Assembly: GCA_019912315.1 (NCBI GenBank)
Contig: JAIOJA010000064.1
Coordinates: 28,780 to 92,779 of the forward strand
Length of the DNA: 64,000 bases
DNA from: Planctomycetota bacterium
GTDB taxonomy: Bacteria; Planctomycetota; UBA8742; UBA2392
Direction of reading: 5' to 3'
Part shown: one piece after another, positions 25,645 to 32,965 of the stretch
How the letters are laid out: each line of letters starts with the position of its first letter
How positions within the stretch are numbered: the stretch's first letter is position 1
Position numbers and translations under genes: made by a program
Notes under the pieces: model-generated
Told to the model about the DNA's origin: nothing
Database searches by the model: none
What the model saw: only the letters and a program-made list of their open reading frames with translations

Positions 25645-26943
25645 ATGTCGCACCTCGACTATGCCGCCCGCACATTCGGACTTGATCCGCGGGCGATCGT
25701 TCATCCGCCGCAAGCCGTGAGCCTGCCGCTGCCGGAGCCCGGCGAAACGCTGGCGGTCATCGGTCCCAGCGGCGCCGGCAAGACGCTTGCCTTGCGGGCG
25801 TGCATGAACGCGCACAACGGGCTGGAGCTGCCGACGCTGAGCGACGAACAGCTCGACAGCCCGGTACTCGCCCTGTTCGGGACGCAACTCCCGGGCGAGC
25901 GCGTGCTGCGAAACCTTGCGCGCATGGGGCTCGCGGACGGGCGCCTGTGGCGAATGCGGGCGCGCGACCTTTCGGCGGGCGAGTACCGGCGTCTTCAACT
26001 GGCGTTGGCATTGGTAGCCGAGTCCCCCTCGCGCCTGCTGATGATTGATGAGCTCGACGCGCACCTGGACGCTGTCACCGCGCGGGTGATCGCGCGCAAC
26101 CTGTGCCGCATGGTCCGGCGAAGCGCGCTGCGACTGGTGGTTTCCACCCACCGCCCCGAGATCCTGCCCGATCTGCAACCCGCGCGCGTGCTGCGTATCG
26201 ACGACGGCATCGCCAGCGACCTGCCCGCCCCGCCGCCGCTTGAAATCGCTGACGAGATCGAATTCGCGCGCGGGCGTGTCCGTGACTACGCCCGCTTCGC
26301 AACCTGGCACTACCTTGGCGGCGGGCGTCCCGGGCCTACCAGCGACGTGTTTCTCGCGCTGCATGAACGGCGCGCGATCGGCATCGCAATGTTCGGCTAT
26401 CCGCATCTGCTGCTGGGCGCGCGCAACACCGCGCTGCCCGAGTTCGCGCCCGGACGCATTCGTGCCGGCGGCGCGGGCGGGCTGAACGCGAACGTGCGCC
26501 TGTTGCAGCGGGTGGTAATCGAGCCGCGCTTTCGGGGCATCGGCGCCGCGTCGCGCCTGATCAGGTACGGGCTCGAGAACATCAGCGCGCCGATCGTCGA
26601 GTGCGTGGCCCAGATGGGCGCCTTCAGCGATTTCCTGCTGGCGGCCGGCTTCGTTCGGGCCGGCGAGGTCAAGGCGCCGCCTTCCGTGCGCGGGCTGCGC
26701 GCGTTTCTGCGGCGGCACGGCATCGGGCACGAGGCTCTGCTGCGTGAGGACTTGTCGGACCGCCTGGCCCCGGAGCTCGTGGCGGAGCTCGAGCGTCACA
26801 TTCGCAACGTGGTGCGCACGCGCATTCAGACCGGTTTTGGCTCCCGTCGCAAGGGCGGCGGTCTACCGGACGGCGCGGCGCGCAAAGCGCTGGCCCGCGT
26901 GGGCGCAACACCCGGCTACTTCCTGTGGCGGAGGGCCCCGTGA
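25645..26943 (+). CDS. ABC-type ATPase fused to GNAT acetyltransferase (COG2401-like)
   Basis: A 432-residue soluble fusion. The N-terminal half is an ABC ATPase: Walker A IGPSGAGKT (residues 38-46), signature LSAGEYRR (about 109), Walker B LLMIDELDAHLD (about 130-141), followed by an H-loop STHRPE. From about residue 205 a GNAT-fold domain begins, with the acetyl-CoA loop RVVIEPRFRGIGAASRL (about 290-306) and a terminal FLLAAGFVRAG. The architecture matches COG2401, an ABC ATPase fused to a predicted acetyltransferase. No transmembrane partner exists, so it is not a transporter. GNAT-fold enzymes include the Mu Mom DNA-modification protein, which makes a nucleic-acid role beside a terminase conceivable but unproven. 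Its stop overlaps the next start (gtga). Confidence 0.75.
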   Translation: MSHLDYAARTFGLDPRAIVHPPQAVSLPLPEPGETLAVIGPSGAGKTLALRACMNAHNGLELPTLSDEQLDSPVLALFGTQLPGERVLRNLARMGLADGRLWRMRARDLSAGEYRRLQLALALVAESPSRLLMIDELDAHLDAVTARVIARNLCRMVRRSALRLVVSTHRPEILPDLQPARVLRIDDGIASDLPAPPPLEIADEIEFARGRVRDYARFATWHYLGGGRPGPTSDVFLALHERRAIGIAMFGYPHLLLGARNTALPEFAPGRIRAGGAGGLNANVRLLQRVVIEPRFRGIGAASRLIRYGLENISAPIVECVAQMGAFSDFLLAAGFVRAGEVKAPPSVRGLRAFLRRHGIGHEALLREDLSDRLAPELVAELERHIRNVVRTRIQTGFGSRRKGGGLPDGAARKALARVGATPGYFLWRRAP

Positions 26944-28166
26944 GACTCACCGAGATGTTCAACGACATCGCCTACGAGCCTCACGTACAGCAGCTTGCGT
27001 TTCACGATGACGACTCGCGCTTCAAGCTGCTGATCGCCGGCGCGCGCTTCGGCAAGTCGCTTGCGTCAGCGCGGGACACCCTGAGCGACCTGCTGGCCGG
27101 AAACACGCGCGGCTGGCTGGTCGGCCCCACCTATGCTCTCACGCGCCCGGAATTCCGGTACATTCGCGACGACATGCTGCACGCCAGCGACATCACCGAG
27201 TACTCCAACCACCCGCCCGCCCTGACAACACGCTGGGGCGGCGAAGTCGTGTGCATGTCCGCGCGTCTGCCCGAGGCGCTGCTGGGCGAGGAAATCGACT
27301 GGCTGATTCTGTGCGAGGGGGCCCACCTTGACCGTGAGGCCTTTGACCGGTTTCTGCGCGCGCGCCTCGTGACCCGCAACGGGCGGCTGCTGGTGCCGAC
27401 CACACCGCGCGGACACAACTGGATATACGAGTTGTATGAAGGCGCTTCGAAGCTTGAAGAATGGCGCGTCCAGCGCGCCGCCACCTGGGATAATCCACAC
27501 GTGGACGAAGAAGAGATCAACGCCGCGCGGCGGTCGTTGCCCCAGGCGACATTCGCGGAACAGTTCGGCGGCGAGTTCGTCACGCCCCACGGTCGCGTGT
27601 ACGAGGAATTTGATTACGAGCTGCACGTGGCGCCCGGGCTTACGCCCCCGCCCGGGGCGATCCTTCACAAGGGCATCGACTTCGGCTATGTCGCTCCGTT
27701 CGCCTGCCTGTGGGGCTATCTCGACGCGGACGACGTGCTGCACATCGTGCATGAGTACTACCGCCCCGAACGGGCCATGCCGCTGCATATACGGTCCATG
27801 CGCGAGATTGACGACCGCTTCCGCGCCATGGGATGCCGCATGGGCGCCGCGTACGTGGACCCATCGGGGGCGGAACAGCGCAACATGCTTGCGCAGGAAG
27901 GTCTGCACGTGCTGCCGGCCAACAACCACGTTGAAGGCGGCATTGAAGTCGTGCGTCGGCGCCTGATACCGAATGCGCAAGGACGCGCGGGGCTGCGCAT
28001 CGACGCGTCCTGTATGAACCTGCTGCGTGAAATTGACGGCTACGCCTGGCAGGACAACGCCCGCGCGCCCGGCAAGGGAAGCGATCACGCGCTCGACGCC
28101 CTCCGCTACCTGTGCGTTGCACTGACGCGACGCGTGGGCTGGAAACCGCCGGGGGTTGTCTGGTAA
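26940..28166 (+). CDS. Phage terminase large subunit-like protein
   Basis: A 408-residue protein with both terminase activities visible. The ATPase half has a Walker A-like GARFGKS (residues about 34-41) and a Walker B ending in IDWLILCEGAHL (about 119-130), where Glu replaces the usual Asp-Glu pair position. The nuclease half has the RNase H-like acids: KGIDFGYVAPF (about 244-254), VDPSGAE (about 305) and DHALDALRYL (about 381). Terminases pump and cut DNA into phage heads. The GTG at 26940 has GGAGGG upstream and overlaps the preceding stop. No portal, protease or small subunit lies nearby, so this is either a phage relic or a domesticated enzyme working with the ATPase-acetyltransferase. 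Confidence 0.8.
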   Translation: MRLTEMFNDIAYEPHVQQLAFHDDDSRFKLLIAGARFGKSLASARDTLSDLLAGNTRGWLVGPTYALTRPEFRYIRDDMLHASDITEYSNHPPALTTRWGGEVVCMSARLPEALLGEEIDWLILCEGAHLDREAFDRFLRARLVTRNGRLLVPTTPRGHNWIYELYEGASKLEEWRVQRAATWDNPHVDEEEINAARRSLPQATFAEQFGGEFVTPHGRVYEEFDYELHVAPGLTPPPGAILHKGIDFGYVAPFACLWGYLDADDVLHIVHEYYRPERAMPLHIRSMREIDDRFRAMGCRMGAAYVDPSGAEQRNMLAQEGLHVLPANNHVEGGIEVVRRRLIPNAQGRAGLRIDASCMNLLREIDGYAWQDNARAPGKGSDHALDALRYLCVALTRRVGWKPPGVVW

Positions 28167-28191
28167 AGTCAGCCCCAACGAAGCCGCACCT

Positions 28192-28434
28192 ATGAAAGAG
28201 ATTCGTCCATCTACCTGGATCACCCTCGGCATTCTGTCGCTGCTGATATTCGTACCCGCGTTTTTCATCGACGTGGACACACTCACGCCGCCCGATAACC
28301 GCGCTTTTACCCCGGACCCGAACAGCACCTACAGGCCGATCAACCCCCATGCCGGCAACGCGCCTCTGCCCGCGAACAAGCCTGCTGCGCCGCCCGGCAA
28401 TCAGGACGCATCCGACGACGACGCCATGAACTAG
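28192..28434 (+). CDS. Small single-pass membrane protein
   Basis: An 80-residue protein starting at ATG 28192, 25 nt after the terminase stop. It has one transmembrane segment (WITLGILSLLIFVPAFFI, residues about 8-25) and a Pro/Asn/Ala-rich tail ending in acidic residues. Unrecognised. It may simply follow the cassette or be its last member. It converges with the HD gene, leaving only 3 nt between the two stops. Confidence 0.55.
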   Translation: MKEIRPSTWITLGILSLLIFVPAFFIDVDTLTPPDNRAFTPDPNSTYRPINPHAGNAPLPANKPAAPPGNQDASDDDAMN

Positions 28435-28437
28435 GTG

Positions 28438-29004
28438 CTAAGTCGCGGAGACTTTGGCGCAGCGTTTGGCAATTTCGAGGTAATGCGGCAGATCGGGCGT
28501 GTGACGGCCGGCGGTTTTCGCGGCGTCGTCCCAGCGGCGTACGGCGATGGCGTCCTGGGCCCAGGGGTGCCCTTCGAATTCCGCACATTCTGCCGCTGTC
28601 ATGGGCCCGCCTTGCAGCTCAAGCACGTGGGCGCTGGCCGCGGTGAGAAGCCCGTGGTACTCAGGGTCAGTCGCGACCAGGTAGCGTTTGGCCAGCACGT
28701 GCCAGCGAACGGGTTGCGTGACCGCGTCCGGAAAGCCCCGCGCCAGCCACTTTTCGCCGATGACTTCGTGGGTGTCGTCCTGGTTCCAGAAACCGACGTA
28801 GTTCTCGTCTTCCATGGGGAGCTCGTGCACCATGTGCCCGATGTCGTGCAGTAGTGCCGCGGTAATCAGCTCGTCACTGGCGAATGCCTTCTCGGCCTCG
28901 CGGGCGGTTTGCAGAGCGTGTTCAAGTTGCGTGCAACCTTCACCCAGATAAGGGATGTTGCGGAAGCGTTCGAACACGTTTTCGATTTCGGTGATGATGT
29001 CCAT
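28438..29004 (-). CDS. PhnZ-like HD-domain mixed-valent diiron oxygenase
   Basis: A 188-residue HD-domain protein closely following the PhnZ/TmpB pattern of oxygenases that cleave carbon-phosphorus bonds in hydroxy-phosphonates. Signature segments: YLGEGCTQLEHALQTAREAE (residues about 16-35), LLHDIGHMVH (His-Asp pair), THEVIGEKWLARGFPDAV, VRWHVLAKRYL and LQGGPMTAAE. The GEG and QLEHALQ sequence and the KRYL lysine separate this group from nucleotide phosphohydrolases. ATG at 29004 has GGCGGAG upstream; the length equals PhnZ. No PhnY-type dioxygenase or phosphonate transporter is visible in the window, so the substrate could differ. It stands as a single gene downstream of the histidine kinase. 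Confidence 0.75.
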   Translation of the reverse strand: MDIITEIENVFERFRNIPYLGEGCTQLEHALQTAREAEKAFASDELITAALLHDIGHMVHELPMEDENYVGFWNQDDTHEVIGEKWLARGFPDAVTQPVRWHVLAKRYLVATDPEYHGLLTAASAHVLELQGGPMTAAECAEFEGHPWAQDAIAVRRWDDAAKTAGRHTPDLPHYLEIAKRCAKVSAT

Positions 29005-29104
29005 GTGGTCTCCGCCCCTCATTGTAAGGCGTATCACGACAAAAGGGGCGTTAAGGATCAGAGAAAACTGATTACTGATGGTCTGTTTTTCGCTGACCAA
29101 CGAG

Positions 29105-30868
29105 TCAGGCGCGCGGCAGGGTAAGCAGGAACGTGCAGCCGCCGTCGCTGCCTTCCAGGCTTAGATTCCCGTTCATGGCGCGCGCGAGGCGGCGACTCAG
29201 GGTCAGCCCTAAACCCACGCCCGGCGCGGAGTTGGCGGCGGCCTGCGCCGACTTGCGGAATGGTTTGAAAAGTCGCGCACCTTCTTCCTTATTAACGCCG
29301 CTGCCGTGGTCGCGTACGCGGAACTCGACCCGCCCGTCCGCGATTTTGCACTCGAAGTGAATGCGCTTGTCACTCGCGTTGCCTGCGTACTTGCAGGCGT
29401 TGTCCACCAGATTGAATACGATCTGCTCCACGGCGCCTGGGTCGGCTTTCACTGTTGCGTCTTCGGCGCAGGGCTCATGCACCAGCTCCATGCCGGCCTG
29501 CTTGCAGCGGGTTTCCAATCGACCCGTCGCGCGCTCCAGCAGCCTTGAGATCGGCAGCTCTTCGATACGCTCTTTGTGCGAGCTTCCTTCGAGGCGCGCG
29601 TAGGCCAGCACGTTCTCGACCAGGTGACCGAGGCGCAGGGATTCCGAGTGCAGCGTGTTCACATACTCCATGCGCGCGTTTTCATCTTTGACGATGCCGC
29701 TGCTGAGCATCTCCGTGTACATGCGAAAAGTTGTCAGCGGCGTGCGCAGCTCATGCGAAACGGCGCTCACGAATTCCGCGCGGCGTTGTGCCAGGCTCAG
29801 CGTCCGGTGCATCACGAAGCCGAGGCCGAAGGCCACCAGCGCCAGGCAGGCCCAGGCGACGTACATGGTGAGGCGCAGGGGCGAGTTGCCCTCAGGTGTC
29901 ACGACCGGGACTTCGCCTGGCAGCACTTCCACGGGCAACGCGGCGAGGCGCTGAACGCCGGCGGATTCAACCCGAGTCGGGTCGCCGGTCGCGGCGCGGA
30001 ATTTCGCGTTGGGCAATTGCTCGATGCTGACGGCCACCAGATCGGCGTTGATCCGCCGCCAGTCCAGCAGGCAGCCCTGCACGTATTCGTTGCCGTCCAG
30101 CGAAATTCTGCGCGCGAGAATAAGCGAGTCACCAACCCACACGGCGGTCATGGGGCCCTCGCGAATCTCGACCGGGTTGACGATTTCTTCGATCGGCAGG
30201 CTGTTCGACTGCTCGACTTTGCGCTTGGTGGCGGATTTTTTTTGGGCGTCGGCGCGCTGCTCATAGGCGCCCTTGTTCATTTCGTTCTGCGCGGCCCACC
30301 GGTCGTCGGCGTACACCATGTCCGGCATGACCGGATCTCGCGGGTCCGTCTTGCGCTCGGGAAGCATGGCGATGAGTTGCTCGCGGCTTGTGACTTGCGC
30401 GACCCGCGCGAGGCGCTGCCGCGCGCCCTCTATATCAGCGCCCTTGAGGTAGCGGGACTCCGCCAGGTCCCGCATGTTGCCCGTGGGGGCCTGGGGTGAT
30501 GTCAGGTCGCCGTCAGGCTCAAACTGAAAGTGTACGACTACCTGCGCGGAGTCGTTCAACAGCAATGGTGAGGGGATCAACACGTCCCCCTTGTCGATCT
30601 CATTGAACATGCGCGTGTAGGCGCCTTCGGCGGGGTAGAACGACAAGTAGTGGAAGTACGGGCGCGTGGCTTCGTCGGTGACCAGCGGCGAAAGCTCGCT
30701 GTCCATCTGCCACAGCGCGACGTTGATGTTCTCGTCGGCCAGCGCCGCGCGAGTAGCATTGGCCTGCGCGTCTTCGATGTGCAGCAACGCCGTCGTGGCC
30801 CACGCCATCACCCCGCCCGCGATCAGCAGGCCTGCGGCGAAGACGGTCCAGATCAGCCAGTTACGCAT
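29105..30868 (-). CDS. Membrane sensor histidine kinase
   Basis: A 587-residue inner-membrane kinase: one N-terminal transmembrane helix (residues about 5-25), a sensor region of about 300 residues, a second helix (WACLALVAFGLGFVM, about 330-345), then the phospho-acceptor box SHELRTPLTTFRMYTEML near residue 373 and an ATPase domain with NLVDNACKYA, RDHGSGVN and GVGLGLTLSRRL. Phosphate goes to the response regulator whose gene overlaps this one: the regulator's stop lies inside this gene's first codons (ATGCGTAA). The sensor domain is unrecognised, so the signal is unknown. The vWA gene pair upstream on the same strand may be part of the regulated set, an inference from position alone. Confidence 0.9.
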   Translation of the reverse strand: MRNWLIWTVFAAGLLIAGGVMAWATTALLHIEDAQANATRAALADENINVALWQMDSELSPLVTDEATRPYFHYLSFYPAEGAYTRMFNEIDKGDVLIPSPLLLNDSAQVVVHFQFEPDGDLTSPQAPTGNMRDLAESRYLKGADIEGARQRLARVAQVTSREQLIAMLPERKTDPRDPVMPDMVYADDRWAAQNEMNKGAYEQRADAQKKSATKRKVEQSNSLPIEEIVNPVEIREGPMTAVWVGDSLILARRISLDGNEYVQGCLLDWRRINADLVAVSIEQLPNAKFRAATGDPTRVESAGVQRLAALPVEVLPGEVPVVTPEGNSPLRLTMYVAWACLALVAFGLGFVMHRTLSLAQRRAEFVSAVSHELRTPLTTFRMYTEMLSSGIVKDENARMEYVNTLHSESLRLGHLVENVLAYARLEGSSHKERIEELPISRLLERATGRLETRCKQAGMELVHEPCAEDATVKADPGAVEQIVFNLVDNACKYAGNASDKRIHFECKIADGRVEFRVRDHGSGVNKEEGARLFKPFRKSAQAAANSAPGVGLGLTLSRRLARAMNGNLSLEGSDGGCTFLLTLPRA

Positions 30869-31553
30869 CGGCGAGCATGTATCCTTTCCCGCGCACGGTC
30901 AGCAGCACTTTGGGGCTGTCACCCGTATCGCGGAGCTTTTCGCGCAGACGGGCGACATGCATGTCGATCGTGCGCGTGCTGATTCCCTTGGGGTCGATGC
31001 GCCAGACGCGACTGAGAATCTCGTCGCGCGAAATCGCTCGCCCCGGGTTCACTATGAAGTAACGCAGAAGTTCGCGTTCGCGCTCCGACAATTCGGCCCG
31101 CTCGCCGTCCTTGAATCTCACTTCGCAGCGGGCCAGGTCGACGGTGCCGTGCTCGTAGCCCCATTCATCGACATCGCCCGGGCGCTCCGGCGAGCGGCGG
31201 ATGACCGCTTCCACGCGCGCCATCAACTCCGCGATGCTGAAGGGTTTGACGACATAGTCGTCCGCGCCCAGCTTTAGCCCGGCGACGCGATCCTGCTCCG
31301 AGCCCATGGCCGTCAGGATAATCACCGGCAACGTCGGGCGCGTGCGGCGGACTTCTTTCAGGATTTCGAGCCCGCTCATCTTGGGAAGCGCCAGGTCAAG
31401 CAGCACGATGTCGCAATCAACCTGCAGCGCAGACTTCAGGCCTGCCTCGCCGTCAGCCGCTTCAAACGTGGTGAAGCCCCCGAACTTGAGGGCGTCAACC
31501 ACGCCGCGCCGGATGGCCGCGTCATCTTCCACTATGAGTACGCTTCGTTGCAT
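30861..31553 (-). CDS. OmpR-family response regulator
   Basis: A 230-residue regulator. The receiver domain (residues 1-120) has the acidic pair IVEDD near residue 8, the phosphorylation site VLLDLALPK (Asp about 50) and the conserved lysine in DYVVKPFS. The C-terminal winged helix (about 135-228) shows LSERERELLRYFIVNPGRA and the recognition-helix text STRTIDMHVARLREKL, typical of OmpR/PhoB DNA-binding domains. ATG at 31553 is the start that fits the receiver; an in-frame Met lies three codons earlier. It overlaps the kinase gene by 8 nt. Confidence 0.92.
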   Translation of the reverse strand: MQRSVLIVEDDAAIRRGVVDALKFGGFTTFEAADGEAGLKSALQVDCDIVLLDLALPKMSGLEILKEVRRTRPTLPVIILTAMGSEQDRVAGLKLGADDYVVKPFSIAELMARVEAVIRRSPERPGDVDEWGYEHGTVDLARCEVRFKDGERAELSERERELLRYFIVNPGRAISRDEILSRVWRIDPKGISTRTIDMHVARLREKLRDTGDSPKVLLTVRGKGYMLADA

Positions 31554-31578
31554 GGTCAGCATTGTAGCCTTTCAGACA

Positions 31579-31607
31579 GGGCCTGTCCCCGTAACGCGGA
31601 CAGGCCC
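31579..31607 (-). terminator. Hairpin downstream of the vWA gene
   Basis: A 10-bp perfect stem (gggcctgtcc, ggacaggccc; 9-nt loop) lies 16 nt past the stop of the minus-strand vWA gene. No U tract follows on that strand, so it may be a weak or Rho-assisted terminator. Confidence 0.45.
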
Positions 31608-31622
31608 CTATGCCCGGATCGC

Positions 31623-32915
31623 TTAGTCTTCCTTCTTCTCTTCCTTCACTTCTTCGCGCTTGAACTTTTTCTTTTCCGCCTGTTCGCGGATGGCCTTGAT
31701 CATGGCCTCGTCGAGGGTCTCTTCGCCCCCTTCACTTGCCTCGCGGCGCTTTTCCGCGACATGGGCGTTGCGCTTCTTTTCAAGCTCGTTCAGCTTTTCG
31801 GTCAGCTCTGCGCGCTTTTCGCGCACGCCGTCGAGGTGCTTCTTCAACTCCTCGTTGGTCATATCGCGCAGCTCTTCGGGCAGGTCTTCCTTCTTCAGAT
31901 CCTCAAGCTTGACCTTTTCTTCCTTGAGCGCGTCCACCAGGTCCCAGGCGTCATTGCGGTAGGTGTGGTTCTTCTTGCTGAGGGCACGGTTCACGTTGGC
32001 GCCCTGGCCGCCGCCGTTCGCGTTGCTGTCCTGCTCCGCCTGGCGGGTGGCGCCTTCTTCGCCTTCCTTGCCGTACGGAACGTAAGTTTCGTTCAGCTCT
32101 TCGCCCAGCTTGATGATCTCCTCATCATGCGGGGACGCGATGTGCACCACGGGCGTTGAGCTGTTGATCGCCATGTAGCTGCCGTCGGCCAGCTGCGCCC
32201 CGTGCAGCCACTTCTGCCCCACACCGGTCTCGTAGTCGCCGCAGTGAATGGTGTTCACCACGATGCCCTTTTCAATCGCGGCCTTGCAGCTATCCAGATA
32301 GGCAACCTGGCCCTGGGTGAACTCCTCGTTGCCGGCGATGAAGACGGCCTTGTAGTCGTTGCTGCTGCTGGACCACTGCAGCCCCTCCACCGCCGACTTG
32401 ATCACGTGCCCGCAGAATTCGCTGCCGCCGTTGGTGGTCAGGGCGAACAGTTCTTCGCTGAGCTTGTCGAGGTCGGTAGTCAGGGGCACCACCATGCGCA
32501 GGTAGCCTTCCGCCGCGGGTAAACCATCGTTGCCGTACTCGTAGAGGGCAACTTCAACATCGGGTGTCAAACCAGCCTGCTTCACGGTCGCGAACTCGTT
32601 GACGATTTTCCAAAGCTGGGTGCGGGCCTGGTCAATCAGCCCGTCCATGCTGCCGCTGGTATCGAGCAATATGGCGATCTGGATCTTCGGCTTGACCTCG
32701 GCGACAACCGGCTTCTTTTCTTCTTCGCTCGTCTTGGTTTCGCCCTCGTCGGCGACTTCATCAACGTCGGCGTCCTTAGCCTTCTTTGACTCTTCAACCT
32801 TGACGTTCCACCAGTCACCGTATCCGCCGCAGGCGGCCACGTCGTTGATGAAGAGGTTTGATGCGCCCAGCCCGATGACTGCCGCGGCGGCAACACTTCC
32901 GATGAACTTGAACAT
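31623..32915 (-). CDS. Exported vWA-domain protein with charged coiled-coil tail
   Basis: A 430-residue exported protein: signal-like N-terminus (IGSVAAAAVIGLGASNLFI) with CGGYGDWW after it, then a Lys/Glu-rich linker, a von Willebrand A domain (residues about 78-275; ILLDTSGSMDGLIDQAR with intact metal-ion site and a distal VFIAGNEEFTQG), and a strongly charged, probably coiled-coil C-terminal third (residues about 335-430). AGGAG precedes the ATG. Encoded just after the VIT/vWA gene, it may work with that protein at the cell envelope. The C-terminal 95 residues are mostly Glu, Lys and Arg. Confidence 0.75.
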   Translation of the reverse strand: MFKFIGSVAAAAVIGLGASNLFINDVAACGGYGDWWNVKVEESKKAKDADVDEVADEGETKTSEEEKKPVVAEVKPKIQIAILLDTSGSMDGLIDQARTQLWKIVNEFATVKQAGLTPDVEVALYEYGNDGLPAAEGYLRMVVPLTTDLDKLSEELFALTTNGGSEFCGHVIKSAVEGLQWSSSSNDYKAVFIAGNEEFTQGQVAYLDSCKAAIEKGIVVNTIHCGDYETGVGQKWLHGAQLADGSYMAINSSTPVVHIASPHDEEIIKLGEELNETYVPYGKEGEEGATRQAEQDSNANGGGQGANVNRALSKKNHTYRNDAWDLVDALKEEKVKLEDLKKEDLPEELRDMTNEELKKHLDGVREKRAELTEKLNELEKKRNAHVAEKRREASEGGEETLDEAMIKAIREQAEKKKFKREEVKEEKKED

Positions 32916-32932
32916 GGCTTTCTCCTGTGTAT

Positions 32933-32960
32933 GCCCGCTGCTTTCGCAGCGGGCTTTTTT
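32933..32960 (+). terminator. Strong hairpin with U tract in plus orientation
   Basis: Stem gcccgctgc and gcagcgggc with a 4-nt loop, followed on the plus strand by seven bases including six T. It lies between two minus-strand genes, so its U tract faces against their transcription; on the minus strand it forms only a hairpin between cistrons. It could block antisense transcription or modulate the downstream vWA gene. Confidence 0.6.
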
Positions 32961-32965
32961 GCGGG

